DNA of 64,000 nt from Brevundimonas sp. UBA6550. Its GTDB lineage: Bacteria > Pseudomonadota > Alphaproteobacteria > Caulobacterales > Caulobacteraceae. Both the position numbers and the translations under genes were made by a program. Below are positions 45,078 to 54,218 of this stretch, piece by piece. Each line of letters opens with the position of its first letter. Positions within the stretch are counted from its first letter, which is position 1. Under the pieces are notes generated by a model. It saw only the letters and a program-made list of their open reading frames with translations. It made no database searches and had not been told where the DNA came from. Location: contig NZ_DJKE01000008.1 of NCBI RefSeq assembly GCF_002434505.1, positions 100,562 to 164,561 on the forward strand. Reading direction: 5' to 3'.

Positions 45078-45830
45078 ATGTTCAATCTTGCAGGCAAGAC
45101 CGCGCTGGTGACCGGCGCGACGGGCGGTATCGGTGGAGCGGTGGCGCGGGCGCTGCACGCCCGGGGCGCGACCGTGGTGCTGTCGGGCACGCGCGAGGCG
45201 GTTCTGGCCGATCTGGCAAAGGAGCTGGGCGCCAATGGAACGGGGCGCGCCCATTTCGCCACCGCCAACCTGTCGGACCCGGAATCGGTCGATAATCTGG
45301 TGAACGCGGCCGAGACGGCGGCGGGCGCGCCGCTCGACATCCTGGTGGCCAACGCGGGCATCACCAAGGACGGTCTGCTGATGCGGATGAAGGACGAGGA
45401 CTTCCAGTCGGTCATCCAGATCAATCTTGAGAGCTATTTCCGCCTGACCCGCGCGGCGGTGAAGGGGATGATGAAGTGCCGCTCGGGCCGAATCATCGGC
45501 GTGACCTCGGTGGTCGGCGTGACCGGCAATCCCGGCCAGACCAACTATTCGGCGTCCAAGGCCGGCATGATCGGTTTTTCCAAGTCATTGGCCCAGGAGG
45601 TCGGCTCGCGCGGGATCACGGTCAACTGCATCGCGCCGGGCTTCATCGCTTCGCCGATGACCGACGTGCTGAACGATCAGCAGCGCGAAGCCATCCTGAC
45701 CAGGATCCCCGCCGGGCGCCTGGGCACGGGCGACGAGATCGCCGCCGCCGCCGTCTATCTGTCGTCGAACGAAGCCGCCTATGTGACGGGCCAGACCCTG
45801 CACGTGAACGGCGGCATGGCGATGATTTAA
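45078..45830 (+). CDS. fabG: 3-oxoacyl-ACP reductase
   Basis: A 250-residue SDR enzyme reducing beta-ketoacyl-ACP with NADPH. Motifs: [17 protein letters not shown] (10-26), [13 protein letters not shown], catalytic Ser in [16 protein letters not shown] with Tyr and Lys, and the C-terminal [17 protein letters not shown] 45078 is the conserved start MFNLAGK; a GTG at 45006 in the same frame would translate the right arm of the inverted repeat and is rejected. Confidence 0.97.
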   Translation: MFNLAGKTALVTGATGGIGGAVARALHARGATVVLSGTREAVLADLAKELGANGTGRAHFATANLSDPESVDNLVNAAETAAGAPLDILVANAGITKDGLLMRMKDEDFQSVIQINLESYFRLTRAAVKGMMKCRSGRIIGVTSVVGVTGNPGQTNYSASKAGMIGFSKSLAQEVGSRGITVNCIAPGFIASPMTDVLNDQQREAILTRIPAGRLGTGDEIAAAAVYLSSNEAAYVTGQTLHVNGGMAMI

Positions 45831-45870
45831 GGCCCGCCGCCGTCATCACGACGCGCAACAGACTATTTCC

Positions 45871-45926
45871 AGCCCGAAAGCCTGTGCTAAAGGGCTTGAT
45901 GCAACGGCGGTTCGGGCTTTCGGGCT
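45871..45926. repeat. 12-bp inverted repeat upstream of acpP
   Basis: AGCCCGAAAGCC (45871-45882) and GGCTTTCGGGCT (45915-45926) are perfect inverted copies 32 nt apart in the 179-bp gap between fabG and acpP. The gap must hold the acpP promoter or leader, so this could be an operator or an RNA structure. Confidence 0.6.
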
Positions 45927-46009
45927 TGCGTCGCCTTCGCTGCCGTGAGACGGCGATTTCCGAGCTACCCCCGCCTCTACGGCGATTTCAAACAGGCAGA
46001 GAGACACTG

Positions 46010-46249
46010 ATGTCCGACACCCTCGAGCGCGTTCGCAAGATCGTCATCGACCACCTGGACGCCGATCCGGACAAGGTCACGGAAAAGGCCAGCTTCATCG
46101 ACGACCTGGGCGCCGACTCGCTCGACAACGTCGAGCTGGTGATGGCCTTCGAAGAAGAATTCGACATCGAGATCCCGGATGACGCCGCCGAGCACATCCA
46201 GACGGTCGGCGATGCGGTCAAGTTCATCGACGAAAAGTCGGCCGGCTAA
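46010..46249 (+). CDS. acpP: acyl carrier protein
   Basis: A 79-residue acidic four-helix protein with the phosphopantetheine Ser in [19 protein letters not shown] (S37). It carries the growing acyl chain for fatty acid synthesis and donates octanoyl to LipB. AGAGAG lies just before ATG 46010. Confidence 0.99.
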   Translation: MSDTLERVRKIVIDHLDADPDKVTEKASFIDDLGADSLDNVELVMAFEEEFDIEIPDDAAEHIQTVGDAVKFIDEKSAG

Positions 46250-46291
46250 TCCCAGCCCCCGACGGGAAGCCGAAAGGCTGACGGTTCAAAG

Positions 46292-46328
46292 GGCCGCCCG
46301 GCGCTCCTAGCGGAGACGCCCGGCGGCC
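46292..46328 (+). terminator. hairpin terminator after acpP
   Basis: GGCCGCC...GGCGGCC (46292-46298 with 46322-46328) with further GGCG/CGCC and CTCC/GGAG pairs inside form a stem of about 15 pairs, one mismatch and one bulge, followed by TTTACTGTTTC. It probably lets acpP be expressed above fabF. Confidence 0.75.
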
Positions 46329-46402
46329 TTTACTGTTTCTGACCCTGACGAATCCGCATGTGATTCCGTCGGGGAAGGTTTGGAGCTGAAGGAGCACGCA
46401 CC

Positions 46403-47674
46403 ATGCGCCGCGTCGTCGTTACGGGCATCGGTCTGCTGACACCCCTGGGGTGGGGCGTCGAGAAGAGCTGGCAAGGCATCGTCGAGGGACGGTCGGGCAT
46501 CGGCCCGATCACCGCCTTCGACACGGAAGGTTATGGCTGCACCATCGCCGGCGAGGTGCCGAGCGTGGATGGGCGCGGCGGGGGCGGCGAAGGCGACTTC
46601 GACCCCGAAAAGATCATGTCCGCAAAGGACAGAAAGCGCGTCGACGATTTCATCCTGTACGCCATCGCGGCGGCGGACGAGGCCCTGGCCGACGCCGACT
46701 GGAAGCCCGAAACGGACGAGGACCGCGAGGCCACCGGCGTCATGGTCGGATCCGGCATCGGCGGCCTGGGCCCCATCGCGGAGACGGCCATCGTCCTGAA
46801 GGAACAGGGCGTGCGCCGGGTCAGCCCCTTCTTCATTCCCTCGGCCCTGATCAATCTGGCCTCGGGCCAGATTTCGATCCGCCATGGGCTGAAGGGGCCG
46901 AACCATTCGGTCGTGACCGCCTGCGCCACCGGCGCCCACGCCATCGGCGACGCGGCGCGGATGATCGCCCTGGGCGATGCGGAGGTGATGGTGGCCGGCG
47001 GGGCGGAAAGCTCCATCGTGCCCATCGGCATCGCTGGCTTCCTGGCCTGCAAGGCGCTGTGCACCGCCTACAACGACACGCCCGAGACGGCCTCGCGCCC
47101 CTATGACCGGGGCCACGCCGGCTTCGTCATGGGCGAGGGCGCCGGGGTCATGGTGCTGGAGGAGTACGAGCACGCCAAGGCGCGCGGCGCCAAGATCTAC
47201 GCCGAGGTGGTGGGCTATGGCATGAGCGGCGACGCCTATCACATCACCGCCCCGTCCGAGGACGGCGAGGGCGGCCTGCGGGCCATGAAGATGGCCTTGA
47301 AGCGGGCCGGAATGCAGCCGTCCGACCTGGATTACGTCAATGCCCACGGCACCTCGACCATGGCCGACTGGATCGAGTTGAAGGCCATCGAGCGGCTGGC
47401 CGGCGATCACGCCAAGAACCTGACCGTCAGTTCGACCAAGTCGATGACGGGCCACCTGCTGGGCGCGGCCGGCGCCATCGAGGCGGCCTTCTGCGTTCTG
47501 GCCATCCGCGATCAGGTCGCGCCGCCGACGATCAATCTGAACGACCCGGAGATGGAGACGCCCATCGATCTGGCCGCGAACAAGGCCAAGCCGATGAAGA
47601 TCGACGTCGCCATGTCCAACAGCTTCGGCTTCGGCGGCACCAACGCCTCGGTCATCTTCAAGAAGGTGGACTGA
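46403..47674 (+). CDS. fabF: 3-oxoacyl-ACP synthase II
   Basis: A 423-residue condensing enzyme with the Cys-His-His set: Cys in VVTACATGAHAIGDA, His in VNAHGTSTMADWIE and His in KSMTGHLLGAAGAIEA. It elongates acyl-ACP with malonyl-ACP. The stop directly abuts the mltG start codon, so the downstream genes are translated in series. Confidence 0.98.
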   Translation: MRRVVVTGIGLLTPLGWGVEKSWQGIVEGRSGIGPITAFDTEGYGCTIAGEVPSVDGRGGGGEGDFDPEKIMSAKDRKRVDDFILYAIAAADEALADADWKPETDEDREATGVMVGSGIGGLGPIAETAIVLKEQGVRRVSPFFIPSALINLASGQISIRHGLKGPNHSVVTACATGAHAIGDAARMIALGDAEVMVAGGAESSIVPIGIAGFLACKALCTAYNDTPETASRPYDRGHAGFVMGEGAGVMVLEEYEHAKARGAKIYAEVVGYGMSGDAYHITAPSEDGEGGLRAMKMALKRAGMQPSDLDYVNAHGTSTMADWIELKAIERLAGDHAKNLTVSSTKSMTGHLLGAAGAIEAAFCVLAIRDQVAPPTINLNDPEMETPIDLAANKAKPMKIDVAMSNSFGFGGTNASVIFKKVD

Positions 47675-48829
47675 ATGTTCGGACGGGGACGGGTCGAGAA
47701 GTCGAGCGGACGGTCGGGATTCACGGTCTCGCTGCTGACCGCATCGGCGACTTTCGGCCTGTTCCTGCTGGTCGCCTTGATCGCGGTCTGGGCCGTCTAT
47801 TACGCGCCCGGCCCCTCGGCGCGGCAGGGCGACAAAACGGTCGTGACCCTGGCCAGCGGTTCCGGCGTCTCCGCCATCGCCGCCAAGATGAAGGCCGAGG
47901 GCGTGATCCGTTCGACCGACCTGTTCCGCGCGGCGGCGACCCTGACCGGGGCGGATCGTCGGCTGAGGGCCGGGGAATATGAAGTGCCCTCGGGCATGTC
48001 CCTGGCCGGGGTGCTGAACCTGCTGGTCGAGGGGCGGGTAGTGCGTCACTTCGTGACCCTGCCCGAAGGTTGGTCTTCGCTTCAGGCGGTGGACATCCTG
48101 AACAAGGAGCCGGTGCTGATCGGCACGGTCGCGGACACGCCTGCGGAAGGCAGCCTGTGGCCCGACACCTATGAGGTGGCGCGCGGGGATACGCGACAGT
48201 CGGTGATCGACCGGATGCAGCGCGCGGCGACGGAGAACCTGCGCCTGCTGTGGAGCCAGCGCTCGCCCGCGACCGTGGCGCGCACGCCGGAAGAGGCAGT
48301 CGTCCTGGCCTCCATCGTCGAAAAGGAAACCGCCCTGGCGACCGAGCGTCCGCGCGTGGCGGCGGTCTTCTCCAACCGGCTGCGCGCCGGAATGCGTCTG
48401 GAGAGCGATCCGACCATCGTTTACGGCATCACCAAGGGGCGGCCGCTGGGGCGCGGCATCCGGCGTTCCGAACTGTTGGCCGCGACCCCGTGGAACACCT
48501 ATCAGATCAACGGCCTGCCGCCGACGCCTATCGCCAATCCGGGCGTGGAGGCGGTCAAGGCCGTCTTGAACCCGCAGGCGGACCCGGCCCTGTTCTTCGT
48601 CGCGGACGGATCGGGCGGCCACGCCTTCGCCCTGACCTATGAGGAGCATCAGCGAAACGTGGCCCGCTGGCGCCAGATCGAACGCCAGAAGGCGGGCCTG
48701 CCGCCTGAGGAGCCCGCGCCCGCAGTTCCCGGAACCAATCCCGCGCCGATGACGCCAGCGGCCGAACAACCCGCGACGGGCCAGGCGACCATCACCCTGC
48801 CGCCCGGCGCCAGTCAGGGGGCGAGATGA
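47675..48829 (+). CDS. mltG: endolytic peptidoglycan transglycosylase MltG
   Basis: A 384-residue single-pass membrane protein: basic N terminus, one helix (about 18-45, VSLLTASATFGLFLLVALIAVW), a LysM-like subdomain (about 55-125) and the YceG/MltG catalytic domain with the essential Glu in VVLASIVEKETALATERPRVA (about 208-227). It cuts nascent glycan strands to set their length. The C-terminal tail is Pro/Ala-rich. It overlaps yicC by 4 nt. Confidence 0.95.
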   Translation: MFGRGRVEKSSGRSGFTVSLLTASATFGLFLLVALIAVWAVYYAPGPSARQGDKTVVTLASGSGVSAIAAKMKAEGVIRSTDLFRAAATLTGADRRLRAGEYEVPSGMSLAGVLNLLVEGRVVRHFVTLPEGWSSLQAVDILNKEPVLIGTVADTPAEGSLWPDTYEVARGDTRQSVIDRMQRAATENLRLLWSQRSPATVARTPEEAVVLASIVEKETALATERPRVAAVFSNRLRAGMRLESDPTIVYGITKGRPLGRGIRRSELLAATPWNTYQINGLPPTPIANPGVEAVKAVLNPQADPALFFVADGSGGHAFALTYEEHQRNVARWRQIERQKAGLPPEEPAPAVPGTNPAPMTPAAEQPATGQATITLPPGASQGAR

Positions 48830-49710
48830 CCGCGCTATCAGGCATGACGGGATTCGGCCGGGCGGACGGCGCCGGCGACGGCTGGACCTGGTCGGTCGAG
48901 GCCCGGTCCGTCAACGGTCGCAACCTGGAAGTCCGGTTTCGCGGACCCCACGGTTTCGACGCGGTGGAGCGGGCGGCCAAGGCGGCGGGGCAGGCCCGGT
49001 TCGCACGCGGTCAGGTTAGCATCGGCCTGCAGGCCAAACGCACCGACGCCGGCGAAGCCTCGGTCGCCGTCAATGCGGCCGTGCTGGCGCGCTATCTGAC
49101 TCTGGCCAACGAACTGGCCGAGGATGGGGCGACGCCGCCGTCGGCGGACGGGCTGTTGGCGCTGCGCGGCGTGATCGAGACGCCCGAGGAGGTTGACGAT
49201 CCCGAGGCGCGGTCGGCGCTCGAAGCCGCCATGGCCCAGACGGTGGAGCAGGCGCTGGACGCCTTGAAGGCGTCGCGCCAGCAGGAGGGCGCGCTTCTGG
49301 CCCCGGTGCTGGAGGATTTCATCGCCCGGATCGAAACCCTGACGGCTCAGGCCGAAAGCGAGGCGGCGGCGCAGGTCGAGACGATCCGCGAGCGGTTCAC
49401 GCGCCGCATCACCGAACTGGCCCCCGACGCGCCCGGTCTGGACGAGCGAATCTTCCTTGAGGCGGCCGCGCTGGCGGCCAAGGCCGACGTGCGCGAGGAA
49501 CTGGATCGACTGACGGCCCATGTCGCGGCGGCGCGCCAGCTTGTGGCCTCGGCGCCAGCCGGGCGGAAACTCGACTTCCTGATGCAGGAATTCATGAGAG
49601 AGGCGAACACCCTCTGCTCGAAATCGGCTACGACCGCGCTCACCGGAATCGGCCTGGAGCTCAAGGCCGTCATCGAACAGTTGCGTGAGCAGGTCCAGAA
49701 TGTCGAATGA
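48826..49710 (+). CDS. yicC: YicC-family endoribonuclease
   Basis: A 294-residue protein with the YicC N-terminal SGMTGFGRADG and VEARSVNGRNLEVRFR, a coiled central part (about 150-200) and the C-terminal GRKLDFLMQEFMREANTLCSK with metal-binding acidic residues. YicC proteins are endoribonucleases that affect small-RNA stability. Overlaps mltG by 4 nt and gmk by 11 nt. Confidence 0.93.
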   Translation: MTALSGMTGFGRADGAGDGWTWSVEARSVNGRNLEVRFRGPHGFDAVERAAKAAGQARFARGQVSIGLQAKRTDAGEASVAVNAAVLARYLTLANELAEDGATPPSADGLLALRGVIETPEEVDDPEARSALEAAMAQTVEQALDALKASRQQEGALLAPVLEDFIARIETLTAQAESEAAAQVETIRERFTRRITELAPDAPGLDERIFLEAAALAAKADVREELDRLTAHVAAARQLVASAPAGRKLDFLMQEFMREANTLCSKSATTALTGIGLELKAVIEQLREQVQNVE

Positions 49711-50341
49711 ACGCACGCCCCGCCGGGGCGTCCTCCTGATCGTCGCCAGCCCCTCGGGCGCCGGCAAGACCTCGCTGTGCCGCCGCCTGATGGCGGACCA
49801 CGGGGGACTGGAGCTGTCGGTCTCCATGACCACGCGCGGCATACGGCCGGGCGAGGTGGACGGCCGCGACTATCATTTCGTCGGCCACGACGAGTTTCAG
49901 CGTCTGATCGACGAAGACGCCTTCCTGGAATGGGCCGATGTTCACGGCAATCGCTACGGCAGCCCGCGGGGTCCGGTCGACCGCGCCCTGGCCGAGGGGC
50001 GCGACGTCCTGTTCGACATCGATTGGCAGGGCGCGCGCGACGTGGCCGAGAAATGCCCCGAGGACGCCGTGCGCGTCTTCATCCTGCCGCCCAGCCTGGA
50101 AGAACTGCGTCGTCGCCTGGTGACCCGCTCGCAGGACGCCGAGGATGTGATCGAGCGCCGCGTCGCCAACGCCAAGGGCGAGATCGAACACTGCGACGCC
50201 TTCGACTATGTGCTGGTCAACGAGGATTTCGACCGATCCTACGCCGAACTGGCCCACATCTATCACGCCGAGCGTTCGCGCCGGTTCCGCAACCTGTGGG
50301 TCGGCGACTACAAGGCCGCCCTGCTGCGCGAAGCGGTCTGA
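49700..50341 (+). CDS. gmk: guanylate kinase
   Basis: A 213-residue kinase converting GMP to GDP. P-loop ASPSGAGKTSL (about 16-26), GMP-binding SMTTRGIRPGEVDGRDYHFV, and the lid region RRLVTRSQDAEDVIERR. The start inside the end of yicC (ATG 49700) gives the expected N terminus; an upstream ATG at 49685 would add five residues. yicC-gmk is a conserved pair. Confidence 0.97.
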   Translation: MSNERTPRRGVLLIVASPSGAGKTSLCRRLMADHGGLELSVSMTTRGIRPGEVDGRDYHFVGHDEFQRLIDEDAFLEWADVHGNRYGSPRGPVDRALAEGRDVLFDIDWQGARDVAEKCPEDAVRVFILPPSLEELRRRLVTRSQDAEDVIERRVANAKGEIEHCDAFDYVLVNEDFDRSYAELAHIYHAERSRRFRNLWVGDYKAALLREAV

Positions 50342-50346
50342 GAAAA

Positions 50347-50374
50347 ACGCCGCAGACCTCGGGGCCTGCGGCGT
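50347..50374. terminator. hairpin after gmk
   Basis: ACGCCGCAG (50347-50355) pairs perfectly with CTGCGGCGT (50366-50374). The U-tract equivalent (A run at 50343-50347) is on the left, so the structure is an efficient terminator for the minus strand and a weaker one for gmk. Confidence 0.6.
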
Positions 50375-50525
50375 CTGGGTACTCTACGCTACGCTACTGA
50401 AACCCTTTTGCCATGGCGGACGCCATCGGAGAGTAAACGGTGTCATAGGGAAGAACCCCTACACCGGGCCCCTGATTTACGTCCTGTTCGCCCTCTGTCC
50501 CTAAGGTAGGGGCAGCGAGGGGCTC

Positions 50526-52304
50526 ATGATATCTCTGGATTCCATCGGACCGATCCTGGCGGGCAGCGCCAGGGAACGCGCCAAACAGGCGCCGGTGCGC
50601 CTATTGCTCGCCGTTGTCATGGCCTGGGCCATGTACGCCGGGGGCATGGCGTCGTGGATTCCGGTCTGGCTGGCGACCGCGCTGATGGTGCAGGGGTTCG
50701 AGTTCTGGGCCATGGCGCCGTTCCGGCGGGATCGACCGTCGACCGGCGGCCTGGCGGTCGGCCTGGCCTTGATGTCCACGATCCTGATGGCCACCCTGTT
50801 CGGCGGGATGGCCATGATCATCTGGACGACCAATCACCCCGCCCTGGTGACCCTGGCGGCCCTGACCCTGGCCGGAGGATTGCTGACCAATGTCGCTTCC
50901 GGCATCGGTTCGCGCGTGCTCTTCTTCATCGGCGGCGGCCCTTATCTGCTGTTCCTGGCCCTGATGCCGGTGATCAAGCTGGTTCAGGGCGATACGCGCG
51001 GCGTGGCTGTCATGACCCTGTCGGCCGCCCTGTTCGCGGGCATGATGCTGAACATCTATTGGCGCGTGTATCACGCCCGGCAGGCCGAGGTTCGGTCCCG
51101 CGCGGAGGCGGAACGCCGTCTCGAGCAGGCGCAGGGCGCCATGGCCGATCGCGCCGCCATGGCCGCCATCGTCAGTCACGAACTGCGCACCCCGGTCAGC
51201 GCCATACTGGCCGGCGCCCATGTCATCCGCGACGGCAAGCTGCCGGAGAAGCGGGAGGAGACGGCCGAGCTGATCATCGACGCCGGGCGCCTGATGACCG
51301 GCATGCTGAACGACCTTCTGGATCACTCCAAGATGGAGGCCGGGGCGATGGCGATAGAGAGCCGGGATTTCGAGCTGGGCGAGCTTGTGCGCGACACCGC
51401 CCGGTTCTGGACCGCGCCGGCCGCCGAAAAAGGCCTTGTGCTGGACTTGGCGGTGGATCACGACGAAGCCGTCTGGCTGCGCGGCGATCCCTATCGCCTG
51501 CGTCAGATCATCAACAATCTGGTGTCCAACGCCATCAAGTTCACGCCGGCCGGGGTGATCCGCCTGGAAGCCGCCGCGCCGCACGGCGATGGCCAGCATT
51601 GTCTGACCCTGACCGTCGTGGATCAGGGCGCCGGCATTACGCCGGAAGCCATGAACCGTCTGTTCTCGCCGTTCGCGCAAGGGTCCGCCGAGGTGGCGCG
51701 CACCTATGGCGGGACGGGGCTGGGCCTGACCGTCAGCCGCGAGCTGGCGCGGCTGATGGGCGGCGACCTGACGGTGAAGAGCGCACCGGGCGAAGGGGCG
51801 GCCTTCACCCTCTGCGTCGATCTGCCGGCAGGACAGCCCACCCAGGCGAACGAGGGTTTCGAAGGGTCTGCCCCGACCCTGACGCGGCGCATCCGCGTTC
51901 TGGCCGTGGACGATCACGAGATCAATCGCCGCACCATCGCCCTGGTATTGCAGCCGTTGGAGGTCGATCTGGCCACCGCCTCCGACGGGCATCTGGCGTT
52001 GTCATTGCTGGCGGAACGGGCGTTCGACGTGGTGTTGATGGACGTCAACATGCCGGGCATCGACGGCAATGAGACGACGCGGCGCCTGCGCGGCTCCGAC
52101 GGTCTGAATGCGGCCGTGCCTGTGATCGGCTTCAGCGCCGGCACCGAGGCCGAACAGGTGGACGCCTGTTACGCCGCCGGCATGACCGACTGGCTGCCCA
52201 AGCCCTTGGAGCCCAAGCAGCTGTACGATGCGCTTCACCGGGCGACATCGACGGCGGACGTGGTGTCAGCTGCGGGCGGCGAACCAGGGACGCAGGCGGC
52301 TTAA
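50526..52304 (+). CDS. hybrid sensor histidine kinase with C-terminal receiver domain
   Basis: A 592-residue membrane kinase. Six hydrophobic helices arranged in pairs (about 25-60, 75-125, 130-178), a short coiled coil (about 185-205), HisKA with the phospho-His in IVSHELRTP (H218), HATPase with N box NNLVSNAIKF (N335), G1 DQGAG and G2 GGTGLGL, then a receiver (about 455-575) with phospho-Asp in LMDVNMPG (D506) and Lys in LPKPLEP. No periplasmic sensor domain is seen, so the membrane part may sense. No response regulator is adjacent. The 3' end overlaps the convergent aminotransferase by 39 nt. Confidence 0.93.
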   Translation: MISLDSIGPILAGSARERAKQAPVRLLLAVVMAWAMYAGGMASWIPVWLATALMVQGFEFWAMAPFRRDRPSTGGLAVGLALMSTILMATLFGGMAMIIWTTNHPALVTLAALTLAGGLLTNVASGIGSRVLFFIGGGPYLLFLALMPVIKLVQGDTRGVAVMTLSAALFAGMMLNIYWRVYHARQAEVRSRAEAERRLEQAQGAMADRAAMAAIVSHELRTPVSAILAGAHVIRDGKLPEKREETAELIIDAGRLMTGMLNDLLDHSKMEAGAMAIESRDFELGELVRDTARFWTAPAAEKGLVLDLAVDHDEAVWLRGDPYRLRQIINNLVSNAIKFTPAGVIRLEAAAPHGDGQHCLTLTVVDQGAGITPEAMNRLFSPFAQGSAEVARTYGGTGLGLTVSRELARLMGGDLTVKSAPGEGAAFTLCVDLPAGQPTQANEGFEGSAPTLTRRIRVLAVDDHEINRRTIALVLQPLEVDLATASDGHLALSLLAERAFDVVLMDVNMPGIDGNETTRRLRGSDGLNAAVPVIGFSAGTEAEQVDACYAAGMTDWLPKPLEPKQLYDALHRATSTADVVSAAGGEPGTQAA

Positions 52305-53390
52305 AGCGTCCTCGATCTCGGGCGTGGAAACGGCGAAACTGAACCGGATGAAGCGGCGGCCATCCACCGGGTCGAAATCCACGCCGGGCGCGGTCGCGAC
52401 GCCGGTGTCGCGCAGCATCTGCTCGCAGAAGGCGGCGCTGTCGTCCGTCAGATGGCCGATGTCCGCCCAGATATAGAAGGCGCCGTCCGGCGGGGCGATC
52501 TTCTTCAGGCCCAGCGCCGGCAGGGCCTGAAGCATCAGGTCGCGATTTCGGGCGTAGGTCTGGACATGGCCCTCCAACTCCTCGACCGCATCCATGGCGA
52601 CCAGACCGGCGTGCTGGCTCAGCGACGGCGGGGTAAGGAACATATTGCCGATGTAGGCGCGGGCGGCGTCGACCTGCGCCTCGGGGACCAGCAGCCAGCC
52701 CAGGCGCCACCCGGCCATGCTCCAGTATTTGGAGAAGCTGTTGATCACCACGGCATCCGGCGCGAACTGCAGCATGGACGAGGTCGGCCCGACGTAGCTG
52801 AGGCCGTGGTAGATTTCGTCCGAGACGATGGCGATGCCGCGCTGACGGCACACCTCGGCGATGGCGGCCAGTTCGGCGTCCGGAATGATGGTGCCGGTCG
52901 GATTGGCAGGGCTGGCGATGACGACCCCGGCAGGCGCGGGGTCCAGCGCCCGAAGTTGATCGGCCGTCAGCTGGAACCGGGTCTCCGCCCCGCAGGCGAT
53001 CTCGACCGGCTCCAGGTGCAATGCGCGCAGGGTGTTGCGATAGGCGACATAGCCGGGCCGGGCCAGGGCGATCCGGGCGCCGGGCTTGAACAGCGTGCTG
53101 AGCGCCAGAACCAAAGCCGGAGAGGCCCCGCAGGTCAGCAGGATGCGGTCGGGGTTGACCGTGACGCCGTAGCGGTCGTCATACAGGCGGGCGATGCGGG
53201 CGCGCAGGTCCGGGCTTTCCCAATAGCCCATGGCGTCGTCGTCCAGCACCTGATGGGCGCGGGCGATGGCGGCGGCGGGCGCGCCCGTCGACGGCTGGCC
53301 GAACTCCATATGGATGATCGACCGGCCTTCGGATTTCAGCTGGTGGGCCAGACGGCTGACGGATATCGCGCGGAAGGGTTCGACGGTCAT
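52266..53390 (-). CDS. class I/II PLP-dependent aminotransferase
   Basis: A 374-residue fold-type I aminotransferase: MEFGQPSTGAP near the start, SPANPTGTIIPDAEL, the Asp/Tyr of VSDEIYHGLSYVG and the PLP Lys in NSFSKYWSMAGWRLGW. The C-terminal Arg in DGRRFIRFSFAVS binds the substrate carboxylate. Close to aspartate/alanine-type enzymes; the exact amino acid is unknown. It is the last gene of the minus-strand run, 9 nt after rsmA. Confidence 0.9.
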   Translation of the reverse strand: MTVEPFRAISVSRLAHQLKSEGRSIIHMEFGQPSTGAPAAAIARAHQVLDDDAMGYWESPDLRARIARLYDDRYGVTVNPDRILLTCGASPALVLALSTLFKPGARIALARPGYVAYRNTLRALHLEPVEIACGAETRFQLTADQLRALDPAPAGVVIASPANPTGTIIPDAELAAIAEVCRQRGIAIVSDEIYHGLSYVGPTSSMLQFAPDAVVINSFSKYWSMAGWRLGWLLVPEAQVDAARAYIGNMFLTPPSLSQHAGLVAMDAVEELEGHVQTYARNRDLMLQALPALGLKKIAPPDGAFYIWADIGHLTDDSAAFCEQMLRDTGVATAPGVDFDPVDGRRFIRFSFAVSTPEIEDALSRLRPWFAARS

Positions 53391-53399
53391 GTCAGATAC

Positions 53400-54209
53400 T
53401 CAGGAAAGCGCATCGGCCAGGCGCAGGAATCCCGCCACGTCGATGGTCTCGGCGCGGGCGTCGGGCTCGATCCCGGCCGCTTGGCACAGGGCGGCGCCGC
53501 CCAGTTGCTTCAGGCTGGAACGCAGCATCTTGCGGCGCTGGCCGAAGGCGGCGGCGGTGACCCGCTCCAGCTTCTTCAGGCGCTCGGGGCTGGGGCGTTC
53601 GGCCAGCGGGACCAGATGCACGACGGCCGAGGCCACCTTGGGCGGCGGGGTGAAGGCGGCGGCGGGCAGATGCATGACGATGCGCGCGGTGCAGACGGCC
53701 TGGGAGATCACGGCCAGACGGCCATAGGCGTCTTCGCCCGGAGCAGCGGCGACACGCTCGGCGACCTCCTTCTGGAACATCAGGGTCAGGCTGTGCGGCA
53801 GCCAGGGGCCTGTCAGCCATTTGATCAGCAGGGCCGTGCCGACGTTGTAGGGCAGGTTGGAGACCAGATGGGCGGGGCCGGAGACCAGATCGGCCTCCTT
53901 CACCTTCAGGGCGTCCGCCTCGACGATGGTCAGGCGGCCCGAGCCGTCGTCCAGCTCGGACAGCAGGGGAACGAAGCGGGGGTCCTTCTCGACCAGAACC
54001 ACCGGACCGGCGTCGGATTCCAGCAGGGCGCGGGTCAGGCCGCCGGGACCGGGGCCGACCTCGATCACGGGGCGCCCCTCGAACGGACCGGCGAGGCGGA
54101 CGATCTTGCGGGTGACGTTCAGGTCCAGCAGGAAATGCTGGCCGAAGCTCTTCTTGGCCGAGAGGCCGTGGGCGTCGAGGGTTTCGCGGAGGGAGGGAAG
54201 GTCGGTCAC
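53400..54209 (-). CDS. rsmA: 16S rRNA (A1518/A1519-N6,N6)-dimethyltransferase
   Basis: A 269-residue SAM-dependent enzyme (KsgA) that dimethylates two adenines in helix 45 of 16S rRNA. Motifs: KKSFGQHFLLDLNV (19-32), SAM-binding VIEVGPGPGGLTRAL, and catalytic SNLPYNVGTALL. Helix 45 borders the 3' tail to which the micro-ORF leader at 5291 is complementary. Cotranscribed after pdxA with a 9-nt gap. Confidence 0.97.
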   Translation of the reverse strand: MTDLPSLRETLDAHGLSAKKSFGQHFLLDLNVTRKIVRLAGPFEGRPVIEVGPGPGGLTRALLESDAGPVVLVEKDPRFVPLLSELDDGSGRLTIVEADALKVKEADLVSGPAHLVSNLPYNVGTALLIKWLTGPWLPHSLTLMFQKEVAERVAAAPGEDAYGRLAVISQAVCTARIVMHLPAAAFTPPPKVASAVVHLVPLAERPSPERLKKLERVTAAAFGQRRKMLRSSLKQLGGAALCQAAGIEPDARAETIDVAGFLRLADALS

Positions 54210-54218
54210 GACCGTGTG

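Noticed and set aside
46307..48769. 820-codon minus-strand open frame
   Set aside because: Antisense to fabF and mltG; composition (G, R, H, Q, D) is the usual mirror of high-GC coding sequence.
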